A stretch of DNA of 64,000 bases from Mycobacterium intermedium. GTDB lineage: Bacteria > Actinomycetota > Actinomycetes > Mycobacteriales > Mycobacteriaceae. Below, piece after piece: positions 17,261 through 28,804 of this stretch; position 1 is the first letter of the stretch, and the number at the start of each line of letters is the position of its first letter. The translations under genes were made by a program, and so were the position numbers. The notes under the pieces were generated by a model. That model was not told where the DNA came from, made no database searches, and saw only the letters and a program-made list of their open reading frames with translations. The stretch spans positions 1 through 64,000 of the forward strand of contig NZ_MVHT01000018.1 in assembly GCF_002086275.1 (NCBI RefSeq), written 5' to 3'.

Positions 17261-20200
17261 TCAACCGACCGAGCCGCTGATGTTCAGTGCGGCTTGAATG
17301 GCGAGCTGCAGGTTGAGCAGGGCCAGGCTGATGTTGGCCACGAAGTCCACCGCCGACTCGCCGAGGCCAACCAGGAGGGCACCACCGGTCTGCGACAGCG
17401 CCAGGGATGCGTTTGCGATCCCGTTCACTATGGCCGCGCCGGTCTGCGCAAGCCCGGGGAAGCCGACGCCGAGGCTCGCGCCCAGGGCGCTGGTCAGCGA
17501 CCCGACGACCTCCGCCACGGCGTCGGCCCAAATCGTTGCCAACGACTGCCCGGTGCCGAGCAGGCTGCCGAATCCGGCGCCAAGGCTGTTCAACAGGATT
17601 GCCCCGCCGTCGATCAGCCCCTCGAATCCGGTACCCAACCCCGTTGCCAAGTTGGCTGCCAGGGACTGCGCGGCATCCAGCACCCCGTTCAAGGTGCCCC
17701 CAAGACCCGCCGACAATGCCGCACTGAGTTGCGCCGACAGGCTGCCGCTCAGGCTGGTGTCCAGCAGCGCCGCCAGTTGGGCACCCAGGTTTCCGGCCAA
17801 TGTCTGGCCGGTCTGGATCAGCCCCTCGAGGCCGCCGCCGAAGTTGGAGGCCAGGCTCAGGGCCAGCGATTGGCCGGTCTGTATCAGGCCGTTCAGTCCG
17901 CCGTTGAAAGCAGCGACCAAGGCGGGGAATGATCCGCCGAGGCTCGCCTGGAGCGCCGCGCTGATCTGCGCCGCCAACGCCGGAGCGTTGAAGCTGCCCG
18001 CCAGGTTGGCGACCAGGCTCTCTCCGGTCTGGATCAGTCCATTGAGGCTGCCGCCCAAGCTGCCTGCGAGACTGCCGGCCAGGTTTTCGCCGGTCTGAAT
18101 GAGGCCGTTGAGCCCGCCGTTGAAGGCAGCAACCAGGGCGGGGAAGGATGCGCCGAGACTGGCCTGCAACGCCGCGCTGATCTGCGCCGCCAACGCCGGA
18201 GCGTTGAAGCTGCCCGCCAGGTTGGCGATGAAGTTCTCCCCGGTCTGGATCAGCCCGTTCAGCCCGCCGCCAAAAGTGCCGGCGAGGTTGGCCGCAAAGG
18301 TCTGTCCGGTCTGGATCAGGCCATTGATGCCACCGTTGAACGCTGCGACCACGGCGGGGAAGGATGCGCCGAGGCTGGCCTGCAGCGCCGCGCTGATCGA
18401 GGCCGCCAACTCGGGCAGGCTGAAGCTGCCGGCCAGGTTGGCCACGAGCGTCTGGCCGGCCTCGATGAAGCCCTCCAGGCCACCACCGAAGGTCGCGGCC
18501 AGGTTGGCCGCAAGCTGTTGAGCATTCGCGGCGAGACCGCTGAGGCTGGCATTGAAGGCCGCCACCAGCGCCGGCAGGCTGGCGCCGAAGCTGGCCTGCA
18601 GGGCCGCGCTGATCGAGGCCGCCAACTGCGGCAGGCTGAAGCTGCCCGCCAGGTTGGCCAGGAACGTCTGACCGGCCTCGATGAAGCCCTCCAACCCGCC
18701 ACCGAACGTCGCCGCCAGGTTGGCCGCCAACTGCGCACCCAACTCACCCAGACCGTTGAGCCCACCGCTGATCGCCGCCACCAACTCCGGGAAACTCGCC
18801 CCGAAGCTGGCCTGCAACGCCGCGCTGATCGAGGCCGCCAACTCCGGCAGGCTGAAGCTGCCCGCCAGGTTGGCCAGGAACGTCTGACCGGCCTCGAGGA
18901 AGCCCTCCAACCCGCCACCGAACGTCGCCGCCAGGTTGGCCGCCAACTGCGCACCCAACTCACCCAGACCGTTGAGCCCACCGCTGATCGCCGCCACCAA
19001 CTCCGGGAAACTCGCCCCGAAGCTGGCCTGCAACGCCGCGCTGATCGACGCCGCCAACTCCGGCAGGCTGAAGCTGCCCGCCAGGTTGGCCAGGAACGTC
19101 TGACCGGCCTCGAGGAAGCCCTCCAGGCTGCCGCCGAAGTTCGCCGCCAGACTGCCGGCCAGCTGTTGAGCCAACTGCGCAAAGCCGTTGAATCCACCGC
19201 TCAGGGCGGCCACCAGCTGCGGGAACGAGGCACCGAAGGCGGCGGACAGAGCCGCACTGATCTGCGCGGCCAGGGTCGGGGCGTTGAAGGCGGCGGCCAG
19301 GTTGGCCACAAAGTTCTGGCCGGCCTCGATCAGGCCCTCCAGCCCGCCACCGAAATTTGCCGCCAGGTTGGCCGCCAACTGCTGAGCCACCTCCGCGAAC
19401 CCGCTGAGCGATCCGCTGAAGGCCGCCACCAACTCGGGGAACGACGCGCCCAGGCTGGCCTGCAACGCCAAACTGAGCGACGCCGCCAGCTCCGGCAGGC
19501 TGAGGCTGCCCGCCAAGTTGGCCACCAAGTTCTGCCCCAGCTCGATGAAGCCCTCGAAGCTGCCGCCGAGGTTCGCCGCCAGGTTGGCGAACAACTCCTG
19601 CCCACTCTCAATCAGGCCGTTGAGGCCGCCGTTGAACGCCGCCACCAACTCCGGGAACGACGCGCCGAAGCTGGCCTGAAGCGCAGCCGTGATCGACGCC
19701 GCCAACTCCGGCAAGCTGAAGCTGGCACCCAGGTTCGCCAACAACGTCTGTCCGGCCTCGATCAAACCCTCGAGCCCACCACCGAAGTTGGCCGCCAGGT
19801 TGGCCGCCAATTGCTGAGCCGCCTGCGCAAACCCGCTGAGCGAACCACTGAACGCCGCCACCAACTCCGGGAACGACGCGCCCAGGCTGGCCTGCAACGC
19901 CGCGGTGATCGAAGCCGCCAACGACGGCAAGCTGAGGCTGCCCGCCAGGTTGGCCGCGAACGTCTGCCCCAGCTCGATGAAACCTTCGAAGCTGCCACCG
20001 AGGTTCGCCGCCAGGTTGGCGAACAGCTCCTGACCGGTCTCGATCAAGCCGTTGAGGCTGCCGGTGAACGCCGCCACCAACTCGGGGAACGACGCCCCGA
20101 AGCTGGCCTCCAGTGCCGCGCTGAGCGACGCCGCCAGCTCCGGCAGGCTGAAGCTCGCACCCAGGTTCGCCAACAGCGTCTGGCCGGCCTGGATGAAGCC

Positions 20201-23200
20201 TTCCAGCCCGCCACCGAAGTTCGCCGCCAGGTTGGCCGCCAGCTGCTGAGCCACCTGTGCAAAACCGTTGAGCCCACCGGTGAAGGCCGCCACCAACTCG
20301 GGGAACGACGCACTCAGGCTGGCCTGCAACGCCGCGCTGAGCGACGCCGCCAGCTCCGGCAGGCTGAGGCTGGCCGCCAGGTTCGCGAAGAACGTCTGAC
20401 CAACCTCGATCAGCCCTTCCAGGCTGCCGCCGAAGGCGGACGAGAGATCGGCCGCCAACTCGGCACCGACCTGGGCCAATCCGTTCAGGCCGCCGGTGAA
20501 TGCCGCCACCAACTCTGGGAACGACGCGCCGAAACTGGCCTGCAAGGCCGCGTTGATGGCCGCGACCAGCGTCGGAGCGTTGAGGGCGGCGGCAAGGCTG
20601 GCCACGAAGTTTTCGCCGGCCTCGATGAACCCGCTCAGGCCGCCGCTGAGGTTGGCCGCCAGATTGGCCCCCACCTGCTGAGCTAGCTGCGCAAATCCGC
20701 TGAATCCGCCGTTCAGGGCAGCCACCAGCTGCGGGAACGAGGCGCCCAGGGTGGCCGACAGCGCCGCACTGATCTGCGCGGCCAGGGCCGGAGCGTTGAA
20801 GGCGGCGGCCAGGTTCGCCGCGAGCGTCTGACCCGCTTCGATCAGGCCCTCAAGCCCGCCACCGAAGTTGGCCGCCAGGTTGGCCGCCAGCTGCTGGCCC
20901 AGTTCGGCCAGGCCGTTGAGCGAACCGCTGAAGGCCGCCACCAACTCGGGGAACGACGCACCCAGGCTGGCCTGCAGCGCCAGACTGAGCGAGGCGGCCA
21001 GCTCCGGCAGGCTGAGGCTGCCCGCGAGGTTGGCCACGAGCGTCTGCCCCAGCTCAATGAAGCCTTCGAGGCTGCCGCCGAAGTTCGACGCCAGGTTGGC
21101 GAACAGCTCCTGCCCGCTCTCAAACAAGCCGTTGAGGCCACCGGTGAACGCCGCCACCAACTCCGGGAACGACGCCCCGAAGCTGGCCTCCAGCGCCGCG
21201 CTGAGCGACGCCGCCAACTCCGGCAGGCTGAAGCTGGCGCCCAGGGTTGCCAGGAACGTCTGGCCGGCCTCGATCAGACCCTCGAGCCCGCCACCGAAGT
21301 TGGCCGCCAGGTTGGCCGCCAACTGCTGAGCCAACTCGGCAAAACCACTGAACCCACCGTTGACGGCCACCACCAGCTCGGGGAACGACGCGCCCAGGCT
21401 GGCCTGCAGCGCCGCGCTGAGCGACGCCGCCAACTCCGGCAAGGTGAAGCTCGCACCCAGGTTCGCCAACAACGTCTGGCCGGCCTCGATCAGACCCTCC
21501 AGCCCACCACCGAAGTTGGCCGCCAGGCTGGCCGCCAACTCCTGCGCCACTTCCGCAAAACCGCTGAGCGAACCACTGAAGGCCGCCACCAACTCCGGGA
21601 ACGAGGCACCCAGGCTGGCCTGCAGCGCCGCACTGAGCGACGCGGCCAACTGCGGCAGGCTGAGGCTGCCCGACAGGTTGGCCGCCAACGTCTGACCTAG
21701 CTCGATGAAGCCTTCGAGGCTGCCACCGAAGTTCGACGCCAGGCTGGCGACCAGCTCCTGACCGGTCTCGATCAAGCCATTGAGCCCGCCGCTGAACGCC
21801 GCCACCAACTCTGGGAAGGATCCGCCGAGGCTGGCCTGCAACGCCGCGGTGATCGCCGCGGACAGCGACGGCGCATTGAATACTGCGACGAGGTTGGCCG
21901 CGAAGGTTTGGCCGGCCTCGATCAGGCCTTCCAGCCCGCCGCCAAAGTTCGCGGCCAGGTTGGCCGCCAACTCCTGCGCCACCTGCGCAAATCCGTTGAG
22001 CCCACCGCTGAACGCCGCCACCAGCTCCGGGAACGACGCACCCAGGCTGGCCTGCAACGCCGCACTGATCGACGCCGCCAGCTCGGGCAGGGTGAAGCTC
22101 CCCGCCAGGGTGCCCGCGAACGTCTGGCCCAGCTGAATCAATCCGTTGAGCCCGCCACCGAGGTTGGCCGCCAAGTTGCTGGCCAGCGTCGCCCCGCCTT
22201 GCAACAAGCCATTGAGACCACCGTTCAACGCGGCCACCAATTGCGGGAACGACGCACCCAGGCTGGCCTGCAACGCCGCGCTGATCTGCGTCGCCAGCAC
22301 CGGCGCACTGAAACTGGCCGCCAGGTTCGCGGCCAACGTCTCTCCGGTCTGGATCAACGCGTTGAGGGAACCACCGAAGTTCGTCGCCAGGTTGCTGGCC
22401 AGCGATGCCCCGGTTTGCAGCAAGCCCTCGAGACCGCCGTTGAACGCCGCCACCAATTGCGGGAACGACGCACCGAGGCTGGCCTGCAGGGCCGCACTGA
22501 TCTGTGCTGCCACTGCCGGGATGCTGAAACTGCCCGCCAGGTTGGCGACGACCGTCTGGCCGGTCTGGATCAGCGCGTTGAGGGACCCGCCAAAGTTCGA
22601 CGCCAGCGTCGCGCCCGTCTGCACCAAGCCGTTCACGCCACCATTGAGCGCCGCGACCAACTCCGGGAGCGACGCGCCCAGGCTGGCCTGCAGGGCCGCA
22701 CTGATCTGCGCTGCCAGTTCTGGAGCACTGAAGCTGGCCACCAGGTTGGCCGCGAAGTCTTGGCCGAGTTCGATGAGGCCGCCGAAGCCGCCACTGAAAG
22801 CGGATGCGAGGTTGGCCGCAAACTCCTGACCCAGTTCGGCCACCCCGTTGAACCCACCGGAGAGTGCGGCAACGAGCTGTGGGAACGATGCGCCCAGGCT
22901 GGCTTGCAGCGCCGCAGTAAGTTGTGCGGCCAGTTCCGGAGCCGTGAAGCCGGCGGCGAGGGTGGCGGCGATGGTCTCGCCGGTCTGGATGATCGCCTCG
23001 ATCCCCCCGCCGAAATTGGCCGCCAGGTTTGACGCCAACGTCGCGCCCGTCTGCACCAGGCCGTTCAAGCCACCGTTGAATGCGGCGACCAATCCAGGCA
23101 GACCGTTGCCGAAGCTGGCGGAGATGGCTGCGTTCAACTGGGCCGCCAAAGTGGGCAGGCTGCCGCCGAAGTTGGCCAGTAGGGTCCCGCCGGTTTGCAG

Positions 23201-23959
23201 CGCTGTGCCCAACGACCCACCGAGGTTCGTGATGACGTTGGCCGTCACGGTTTGTCCAGCTTGAAGCAGGCCATTGAAGCCGCCGTTGAGGGCCGCGACC
23301 AACTCAGGCAGACCAAGGTCGAGGTTGCCCGACAAGTTCAGGGCAAGCTGCGCGCTCACCGACGCGCCCAAGTTCGCTGCATCGGCCAATGCGGCGGTTG
23401 CCTGGGCGCTGAGGTTCGCCCCCAGGGTCGACATGCCGGCGCCGAGGCTCTGCAGCGAGGTGCCAGCCGCGACGATAGCCTCGCCGGTCTGCGCCACTCC
23501 GGCGCCCAGGCCGGACGCAAGGGCGCCGCCACCCTGCAATGCGAGGCCGGATATGCCCGCACCGATGGCGTTCGCGAAAGCGCGGAGAGCCGCGGCGATT
23601 TCGGCGCTGATGGTGGCGGACAGCCCGACCTCACCGCCTACCGCGGCCGCAGCGGCCGGAGTCACGAGTGCGGCGCCGTTGAACAACTCGGCGGCGGCGT
23701 AGGAAGCCGCGTTGCGGCTCAACGTCGCGACGAACGACTCATGGAACGCTGCGGCCTTCGCGCTGGCGGCCTGGTACTCCTCACCGAAGCTGCCGAACAG
23801 CTTTGCTACGGCGATCGACACCTCGTCCTCCGCCGCCGCGAGCAGCCCCGTTGTTGGGGCTGCCGCTGCCGCGGCGGCTTCGCTCAGCGCCGCTTGGATG
23901 CCTGCTAGATCTTGTGCCGCCGACTGAAAGAGCTCCGGCACCGCAATGACAAAAGACAT
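17261..23959 (-). CDS. Giant PE-family protein with about 26 tandem 72-residue repeats
   Basis: 2232 residues from ATG at 23959; the GGGGG ribosome site supports this start over one two codons earlier. Residues 1-95 are a canonical PE domain ([20 protein letters not shown]) ending with the type VII secretion signal YxxxE (YAAAE, residues 87-91). Residues about 210-2050 are tandem 72-residue units, e.g. [16 protein letters not shown] then [28 protein letters not shown]. The rest is a related Ala/Leu/Gly tail. I see no Lys or Arg after Arg126 and no Cys. It is neither PGRS (GGA/GGN) nor MPTR. The units look like amphipathic helices separated by Gly turns, so a surface or lipid-associated role is possible; none is known to me. 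H37Rv has PE_PGRS30 in this interval, but there in the opposite direction to argC and pheT. Confidence 0.88.
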   Translation of the reverse strand: MSFVIAVPELFQSAAQDLAGIQAALSEAAAAAAAPTTGLLAAAEDEVSIAVAKLFGSFGEEYQAASAKAAAFHESFVATLSRNAASYAAAELFNGAALVTPAAAAAVGGEVGLSATISAEIAAALRAFANAIGAGISGLALQGGGALASGLGAGVAQTGEAIVAAGTSLQSLGAGMSTLGANLSAQATAALADAANLGASVSAQLALNLSGNLDLGLPELVAALNGGFNGLLQAGQTVTANVITNLGGSLGTALQTGGTLLANFGGSLPTLAAQLNAAISASFGNGLPGLVAAFNGGLNGLVQTGATLASNLAANFGGGIEAIIQTGETIAATLAAGFTAPELAAQLTAALQASLGASFPQLVAALSGGFNGVAELGQEFAANLASAFSGGFGGLIELGQDFAANLVASFSAPELAAQISAALQASLGASLPELVAALNGGVNGLVQTGATLASNFGGSLNALIQTGQTVVANLAGSFSIPAVAAQISAALQASLGASFPQLVAAFNGGLEGLLQTGASLASNLATNFGGSLNALIQTGETLAANLAASFSAPVLATQISAALQASLGASFPQLVAALNGGLNGLLQGGATLASNLAANLGGGLNGLIQLGQTFAGTLAGSFTLPELAASISAALQASLGASFPELVAAFSGGLNGFAQVAQELAANLAANFGGGLEGLIEAGQTFAANLVAVFNAPSLSAAITAALQASLGGSFPELVAAFSGGLNGLIETGQELVASLASNFGGSLEGFIELGQTLAANLSGSLSLPQLAASLSAALQASLGASFPELVAAFSGSLSGFAEVAQELAASLAANFGGGLEGLIEAGQTLLANLGASFTLPELAASLSAALQASLGASFPELVVAVNGGFSGFAELAQQLAANLAANFGGGLEGLIEAGQTFLATLGASFSLPELAASLSAALEASFGASFPELVAAFTGGLNGLFESGQELFANLASNFGGSLEGFIELGQTLVANLAGSLSLPELAASLSLALQASLGASFPELVAAFSGSLNGLAELGQQLAANLAANFGGGLEGLIEAGQTLAANLAAAFNAPALAAQISAALSATLGASFPQLVAALNGGFSGFAQLAQQVGANLAANLSGGLSGFIEAGENFVASLAAALNAPTLVAAINAALQASFGASFPELVAAFTGGLNGLAQVGAELAADLSSAFGGSLEGLIEVGQTFFANLAASLSLPELAASLSAALQASLSASFPELVAAFTGGLNGFAQVAQQLAANLAANFGGGLEGFIQAGQTLLANLGASFSLPELAASLSAALEASFGASFPELVAAFTGSLNGLIETGQELFANLAANLGGSFEGFIELGQTFAANLAGSLSLPSLAASITAALQASLGASFPELVAAFSGSLSGFAQAAQQLAANLAANFGGGLEGLIEAGQTLLANLGASFSLPELAASITAALQASFGASFPELVAAFNGGLNGLIESGQELFANLAANLGGSFEGFIELGQNLVANLAGSLSLPELAASLSLALQASLGASFPELVAAFSGSLSGFAEVAQQLAANLAANFGGGLEGLIEAGQNFVANLAAAFNAPTLAAQISAALSAAFGASFPQLVAALSGGFNGFAQLAQQLAGSLAANFGGSLEGFLEAGQTFLANLAGSFSLPELAASISAALQASFGASFPELVAAISGGLNGLGELGAQLAANLAATFGGGLEGFLEAGQTFLANLAGSFSLPELAASISAALQASFGASFPELVAAISGGLNGLGELGAQLAANLAATFGGGLEGFIEAGQTFLANLAGSFSLPQLAASISAALQASFGASLPALVAAFNASLSGLAANAQQLAANLAATFGGGLEGFIEAGQTLVANLAGSFSLPELAASISAALQASLGASFPAVVAAFNGGINGLIQTGQTFAANLAGTFGGGLNGLIQTGENFIANLAGSFNAPALAAQISAALQASLGASFPALVAAFNGGLNGLIQTGENLAGSLAGSLGGSLNGLIQTGESLVANLAGSFNAPALAAQISAALQASLGGSFPALVAAFNGGLNGLIQTGQSLALSLASNFGGGLEGLIQTGQTLAGNLGAQLAALLDTSLSGSLSAQLSAALSAGLGGTLNGVLDAAQSLAANLATGLGTGFEGLIDGGAILLNSLGAGFGSLLGTGQSLATIWADAVAEVVGSLTSALGASLGVGFPGLAQTGAAIVNGIANASLALSQTGGALLVGLGESAVDFVANISLALLNLQLAIQAALNISGSVG
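17800..23330. repeat. 216-bp tandem repeat array inside the giant PE gene, with 1512-bp higher-order period
   Basis: The unit length of 216 bp (72 codons) is measured directly: the same junction (GCTGCCCGCC) recurs at 18641, 18857 and 19073. Two adjacent units around 18690-19110 are almost identical, a recent duplication. A longer period of 1512 bp (7 units) is also seen: GCGTTGAAGG at 19281 and 20793, and GCCGTTGAGG at 19616 and 21128. About 26 units are counted from the recurring [12 protein letters not shown] motif. Array edges are approximate. Confidence 0.85.
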
Positions 23960-24818
23960 GTCCATCCCCCACGAATAGACAAACACCGGTCTTTGATTTG
24001 ACGGCGCCCGCACGCCCCCACTGATTCGACTGTAAGGCCTCGCGCACGCCCATGCAGCAAATTGAGAAAATTTTTAGTATTTATCTTGTGTCGAACTGTG
24101 GCACGCCTTCTACGGGGCGGTTCGCTATACCCATCGGGCGGTTTCCAGAGTTATTTGACTTCGATCTAACAGCGCCACCCAAGAGCGCTTCTGAATTTGC
24201 TGTGCATGTGTACAACAGCGTCGTGATGCCGACGACATCGGCGCGTCGCTGCACCGATATCCAGCTAGATTGGTGTATAACAGCCAGATTCACCCGGCTG
24301 GACCGCCTGGGCCCTGGCGATTTGACTGGTCTCGGCGATGCATGATATTCGCTGCATGCCGACTTGAAATGCTGCATATAACCCAACATTGAGCAGCGCA
24401 GAAAACGCTGTCGGCGCAGATACGGATTAGCCGTCGCCGTTCATCCACACAACGAAATATTAGAGACGTTCACGTTCAGTACAGCATATTTAGCAAACGC
24501 GAAAAGAACCCTGCCCGACTGGCTCATGCCCTGGAGAAGCCCACCCCCACGCGGCTCCGTTGGCAGTCGAGTACCCGACCTGCCAACGAGTCAAACATCG
24601 GGGCTCCATAACACTTTGGCTACGGCTTCCGGCGTGTCCAGTCGCACCCAACGCACGCCCAACGGGCGAGCTTCGACGGACGAGCCAGGGTGGGCGCCCG
24701 CGTCCATCACGAGGCGCTCCCGACTCGCCGCACGACATCGGAATGTTTGCCAGCCCTACCGAGCGAGGCGGTGCCGAAACATCTCGCCGGTCGGGCAGCC
24801 GGCAGTTGCGCGACTTGA
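23960..24818. other. 859-bp gap upstream of the giant PE gene; no gene seen
   Basis: No frame here has a recognisable product. The stretch near 24056-24090 is strikingly AT-rich for this genome (AAATTGAGAAAATTTTTAG), and the region to about 24500 is less GC-rich than its surroundings. It should hold the promoter of the giant PE gene. AT-rich tracts next to PE genes are typical Lsr2/EspR targets in mycobacteria, but no defined site can be claimed. I see no tRNA or terminator. Confidence 0.6.
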
Positions 24819-26681
24819 CTAGTTGGCGATCGAGTCCGCGAGGGTCCGGAATCCGGTGTTGACGAGCAGTTGGAAGAGACCGCCGAACTTCGTGCCCCCG
24901 AGCGTCAGGTTGATCGGGATGTCGTTGCCGAGAATCTGGATCGGAACGGTCGCCGTCAGGGCGTGCGGCGGCACAAGCAGCCCGTTGAACGGCAAGTGCG
25001 CCACCACCGGAATGTTGAGGGTGCCGAGCGGTTGCGGCAAGGCGATGGACACCGGCAGCGGTACATCGACGATGGTCTCACCGTTGAGCAAGCCATCCAG
25101 GACGAAGGCAGGCGCGTCGAAGAAACCGCCGACGATCTGCACCGGGTTTCCGGTCACAATGCCGTCGCCGATGACCGTCCCAGCGGTGGCCAGGCCATCG
25201 ATCGCAGCGACCGGCGCACCACCGATGCCGAAGAGTAGCGATAGCGGCAGTCCGAAGTTCGCCGCCATGACCAGTTCCACATTGGGCGGCAGGATGGTGA
25301 TCTCCGTCGAGATCGTCGTCGAGACGGCGGTATTCGCCAGCGCGGTGTAGAACTTCCCGAGGTTCGCGGTCATCTGCTGCGGAACGGAGTGCGGCGTCAT
25401 GAGGGTGCTCAAACCGATTGCCTGCTGGCCTGGAAGGCTCAGGATCGGGAACAGGTCCCCGACGGGCCCCAACAGCTTGATGTCCGACAAGTTGCTGGTG
25501 TCGAAGCCGTTCAGGAAGAGGTTGAGTACGGCGGACGTTCCGTCGGTGACCGCCAGGTGGTAGTTACCCGCCGCGATCGCCTGGCCGACCTTCGACCAGT
25601 CGGCCGGGAAGTTCACCAGGTTGGCCTGGAAGTCGCTGTTAAAGGCCGTCAGTGACGAACCGATCGTCTGGTAGGCGCCGGCAGTGCCGTTGGCGAAGAC
25701 CTGGGCGTAGTGAAGTGCATTGAAGGAAGCGAGGCCCTCGATGCCGTTCTCGATGGTCAGTGGCAGGTAGGCGATCTCGGTGTCCAGGTTCGCGAAGGTC
25801 CGCGCGAAGTCGCTGGCGGTCGCGGCCGCATAGCCCTGCTGGTTTTCGATGACCTGCCGCAGCAACGGGAACGGGTCGGCTGCGATCGCGTTGTTCAGGG
25901 CCACCAGGTTGTTGCCGGTGTTCGCGAAGAGCCGTGCCCACGCGTTGCCCGGCACGTAAGAGGTAGGTGTTGTCGGAGTGCCGCCGGTCGGCGGGAAGAG
26001 GCCGGGCAGCAGTACTCCGAGCGGGTTGGAAAGGAAGGTGCCGCCGAGTATCGAGGACACAATGTTGCCGAACTGCTGGCCGGCGCCGGCGAAGTAGGGA
26101 GCCAAAGGACTGCTGGCGAGAAGCGAGGTCAGGACGCCGTTGCCGCCGATGAGCGGGCCAAGTAGTCCGCCGGTGCCGCCGAAAAGGATCGGTCCCAGCA
26201 GTCCACCGTCGCCGCCGAGCAGGCCGCCCAAGCCGCCACTGCCGAATATCGGTGGGATGGGAAGACCCGGTAGGGGCCCAGACGGCAGCGGTATAGGTAA
26301 GGAAATGCCGGGGATGAGTGGCTCGGCGGGCGGCAGCCCACCGGCCGGGCCGAACAGCGTCTGCGCGGGAGCGTTGATCGCGTTGAGCAGGTTCCGTTCG
26401 GCGTTGGCGATCTCGGTGCTGACGTAGGCGGCGGCACCGCCGTTCAGCAACCGCACGAACTCAGCGTGGAACGCCGTCGCCTGCGCGTTGGCCGCTTGGA
26501 ATTCCCGTCCGTACGCGCCGAAAAGTTGGGAGATTGCCGCCGATACCTCGTCGGCAGCCGCAGTGGCGACGGTGCTGGTAGGGGCCGACGCTGCGGCCGC
26601 TGCCTCACTTAGTGCCGAGTTGATGCTGGCCAACTGCCCAGCTGCGGCGCCAACCAACTCCGGAGTGATAACGAACGACAT
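24819..26681 (-). CDS. PE-family protein with conserved PE C-terminal module
   Basis: 620 residues from ATG at 26681 (AGGGG eight bases upstream; an in-frame start ten codons earlier is rejected). PE domain at 1-95 with MSFVITPELVGAAAGQLA and secretion signal YVSTE. Residues 115-190 are Pro/Gly/Leu-rich (PLPSGPLPGLPIPPIFG). The C-terminal about 400 residues hold a non-repetitive domain with GDLFPILSLPGQ, then VMAANFGLPLSLLFGIGGAP, and a beta-rich end (GGTKFGGLFQLLVNTG). The same blocks recur in the next PE gene (27012-28484), and the end block recurs in the one at 37892-38986, so these are paralogues. Probably secreted by ESX-5; function unknown. Confidence 0.85.
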   Translation of the reverse strand: MSFVITPELVGAAAGQLASINSALSEAAAAASAPTSTVATAAADEVSAAISQLFGAYGREFQAANAQATAFHAEFVRLLNGGAAAYVSTEIANAERNLLNAINAPAQTLFGPAGGLPPAEPLIPGISLPIPLPSGPLPGLPIPPIFGSGGLGGLLGGDGGLLGPILFGGTGGLLGPLIGGNGVLTSLLASSPLAPYFAGAGQQFGNIVSSILGGTFLSNPLGVLLPGLFPPTGGTPTTPTSYVPGNAWARLFANTGNNLVALNNAIAADPFPLLRQVIENQQGYAAATASDFARTFANLDTEIAYLPLTIENGIEGLASFNALHYAQVFANGTAGAYQTIGSSLTAFNSDFQANLVNFPADWSKVGQAIAAGNYHLAVTDGTSAVLNLFLNGFDTSNLSDIKLLGPVGDLFPILSLPGQQAIGLSTLMTPHSVPQQMTANLGKFYTALANTAVSTTISTEITILPPNVELVMAANFGLPLSLLFGIGGAPVAAIDGLATAGTVIGDGIVTGNPVQIVGGFFDAPAFVLDGLLNGETIVDVPLPVSIALPQPLGTLNIPVVAHLPFNGLLVPPHALTATVPIQILGNDIPINLTLGGTKFGGLFQLLVNTGFRTLADSIAN

Positions 26682-27011
26682 CTCAGCCCCTTTTCGACCC
26701 GTCGCTGCCAAATGCCTAAAAATCGCCCCCCCAGCAGGACGGCGGCATTGCCGCCTCTTTACCCGCGCCTAGGTCGGTTCAAACATTCAATTTGCGAAGA
26801 CGTCGAAAACCGGCTTCCGCGCTGCCCCCCATCTCGTGTTACCGGCCCGATAGCCGCTTCAAGCTGCCCGGGCGCGGAGTTCACGCATAGGTCAGTAGGA
26901 GGTACAAGGCCGCCAGCGGGTGTACGGCCAACCGTGATGGACATAGGCGCAAATGAGGCCCAAATGCGCGGGACGACCGCATCGGCCACGAGGGCCGCAG
27001 CGGAGCCGCTC
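26682..27011. other. 330-bp gap between two PE genes; no gene seen
   Basis: Upstream region of the PE gene ending at 24819. It contains ATTCAATTTGCG at 26785-26796, about 100 bases before the start codon. A similar element lies upstream of two other PE genes in the window. No convincing open frame, hairpin or RNA gene. Confidence 0.5.
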
Positions 27012-28484
27012 TTAGAGCGGCTGCGCGACCGGGGGGATCATCACCGGAACGGGGCCACCGAGCGCCGCCCCGATCGACTGCGGCAGGAAGTTCAGCAGGC
27101 CTGAAACGATGCCGCCCAGGGGCGTGCCGGTGACCGTCGCTGGTGCCAATAAGCCCCCGCCGAGGTCGGCCGACCCGGTGTAGGCGGTCGGATTGACGAG
27201 GATTCCTGACAACGGCAGGTTGAGAGTGGTCGGGAACCCTAATGCCGTGAGCTGCAATGGCACCGTGATCTGACCGTTTAGGAAGGCGTTGGTAGCTGCG
27301 GCCGGGGCGTCGAGCAGTGCTGTGGCCGCGCCGATCGCGTTTCCGGATTGGGCCGCATTGACGAATGCGGTCGCGCTGGAACCCAAAGCATGCAGCGCGT
27401 TGGCCGGGCCGCCGATCGCACCGATCGCAAGCGCGAGGGGCAGACCCATATGAGTGTTGAGGTCCAGGCTGAAACCGGCCGGAGGGGACCCGTCGATGAC
27501 CAGGCTCGCCGATGAGGTGACGCTGGCGTCGGTGAGCGTCTTCACCACGTTGGTGAAGTTCTGCGCCATTTGGGCGGGGATGGAACCGGCAGGCAGCAGG
27601 TTGGTGAAGTTCTGCGCCATCTGGCCCGGGATCGACAGGATCGGCAGCAGGTCACCCAAGGCGCCGACCGGCGTGATCGTGAGCACGCCGTCAGCACCGG
27701 TCACGACGTTGAAGCCGGAGAAGAACGGGTTGAGGAAGCCGCCGCCGATCTGGAGCAACCCACCAGTCACGTCGCCCGCGGCGAACGCCTGGGACGCGGC
27801 CTGGAAGCTCGCCGGCAATGCCTGGAACCCGGTCACGAGGTCACTGCCGGCCTTTTGCAGCGAGCCCGCGATGAGCTGGGCGTAGCCGATCTGGTTGTTG
27901 ATAATGCCTTGCACTACGGCACCGGGGTTGGCTGACAATAGCCCCTGGACACCGGCTTGGATGCTTGCTGGGAGGTTGGCCACCTCGGCCGGAAGGTTCT
28001 GGACGGCCGATTGGAACCCGGTCTGGATGGCCTGGGCGTAGGCCGACTGGTTGATCATGAGCTGTTGCAGGATTGGCGCCGGGTTAGCCGAGATCTGCGC
28101 CCCGAGGGTCTGCAGGTTGGCAGTGGTGTTCGCGACCAGCGCCTGGTAGGGAGCAACGATGCCGTCAACCAGCGCCTGAGCAGGTGGGCTCAGCAGCGAC
28201 TGTGCACTCGCCTCGGCGCTGGCGTAGGCGCTCGCGCCTGCGTTGAGCATGCCGACGAACTCGCTGTGGAACGCCGCCGCCTGGGCGCTCAGCGCCTGGA
28301 ATTCTTGGCCATGCAAGCCGAACGCTTGCGCGATGGCCGCAGATACCTCGTCGGCACCCGCCGACAAGATGCCAGTCGTCGGAGCCGCCGCGGCCGCCGT
28401 TACTTCGGCAAGCGCCGACTGAATACCGGCCAGCTGTTGAGCTGCCGCCTCGACTAGTTCGGGCGCCGCGATGACAAACGACAT
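27012..28484 (-). CDS. PE-family protein, paralogue of the neighbouring PE gene
   Basis: 490 residues from ATG at 28484, with GAGAGG six bases upstream. PE domain ([20 protein letters not shown]) ending in the YASAE secretion signal. Residues about 110-245 contain two related segments ([20 protein letters not shown] and [20 protein letters not shown]). Then comes the shared C-terminal module: [17 protein letters not shown], with a short internal duplication ([10 protein letters not shown] and [10 protein letters not shown]), followed by [16 protein letters not shown]. It lies codirectional between pheT and the other PE genes. Function unknown. Confidence 0.85.
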   Translation of the reverse strand: MSFVIAAPELVEAAAQQLAGIQSALAEVTAAAAAPTTGILSAGADEVSAAIAQAFGLHGQEFQALSAQAAAFHSEFVGMLNAGASAYASAEASAQSLLSPPAQALVDGIVAPYQALVANTTANLQTLGAQISANPAPILQQLMINQSAYAQAIQTGFQSAVQNLPAEVANLPASIQAGVQGLLSANPGAVVQGIINNQIGYAQLIAGSLQKAGSDLVTGFQALPASFQAASQAFAAGDVTGGLLQIGGGFLNPFFSGFNVVTGADGVLTITPVGALGDLLPILSIPGQMAQNFTNLLPAGSIPAQMAQNFTNVVKTLTDASVTSSASLVIDGSPPAGFSLDLNTHMGLPLALAIGAIGGPANALHALGSSATAFVNAAQSGNAIGAATALLDAPAAATNAFLNGQITVPLQLTALGFPTTLNLPLSGILVNPTAYTGSADLGGGLLAPATVTGTPLGGIVSGLLNFLPQSIGAALGGPVPVMIPPVAQPL

Positions 28485-28804
28485 TTCCATCCTCTCAGTG
28501 ACTGACACGCGCAGTGACCACCGGTCACGCTATCGAACATGAATCTAATTTGCGGCATTCCGCCCATCCAAGCTGTGGCGGATAGTCACAGGTAACTGGC
28601 AGGATTCGATACGTTTTCCACCAGAAATCCCAAGATGGCAGCGTCAGGCAACCACAGGATGAATCTAAATTGACCGAAATTATGGATACCGTCAAGCCGT
28701 CTGCGACATGGCTTCGACGACCTGTAACGCCCGATCCGCGCGTTTACTTCCCGGACCAGAGCCAGCCAGGGCTCAGACAGCCGTGTCTCGCTGAGGCCGC
28801 GCGG
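28485..28804. other. 320-bp gap between pheT and a PE gene; no gene seen
   Basis: Holds the upstream region of the PE gene ending at 27012 and the 3' flank of pheT. GAATCTAATTTGCG at 28541-28554 resembles elements upstream of two other PE genes. A second AT-rich piece, ATGAATCTAAATTGACCG, lies near 28660. No terminator hairpin is evident after pheT. Confidence 0.5.

Noticed and set aside
18518..20686. Long plus-strand open frame (722 codons) opposite the giant PE gene
   Set aside because: The 216-bp repeat is divisible by three, so one stop-free antisense unit stays open over the whole array; the product is a Gln/Arg-rich repeat with no ribosome site.
17800..23330. Regular direct repeats as a CRISPR array
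   Set aside because: Repeats are 216 bp, contiguous, coding and diverged, with no spacers and no cas genes.
24052..24345. Plus-strand frame of 97 codons in the gap upstream of the giant PE gene
   Set aside because: No recognisable family, no ribosome site and AT-rich non-coding composition.
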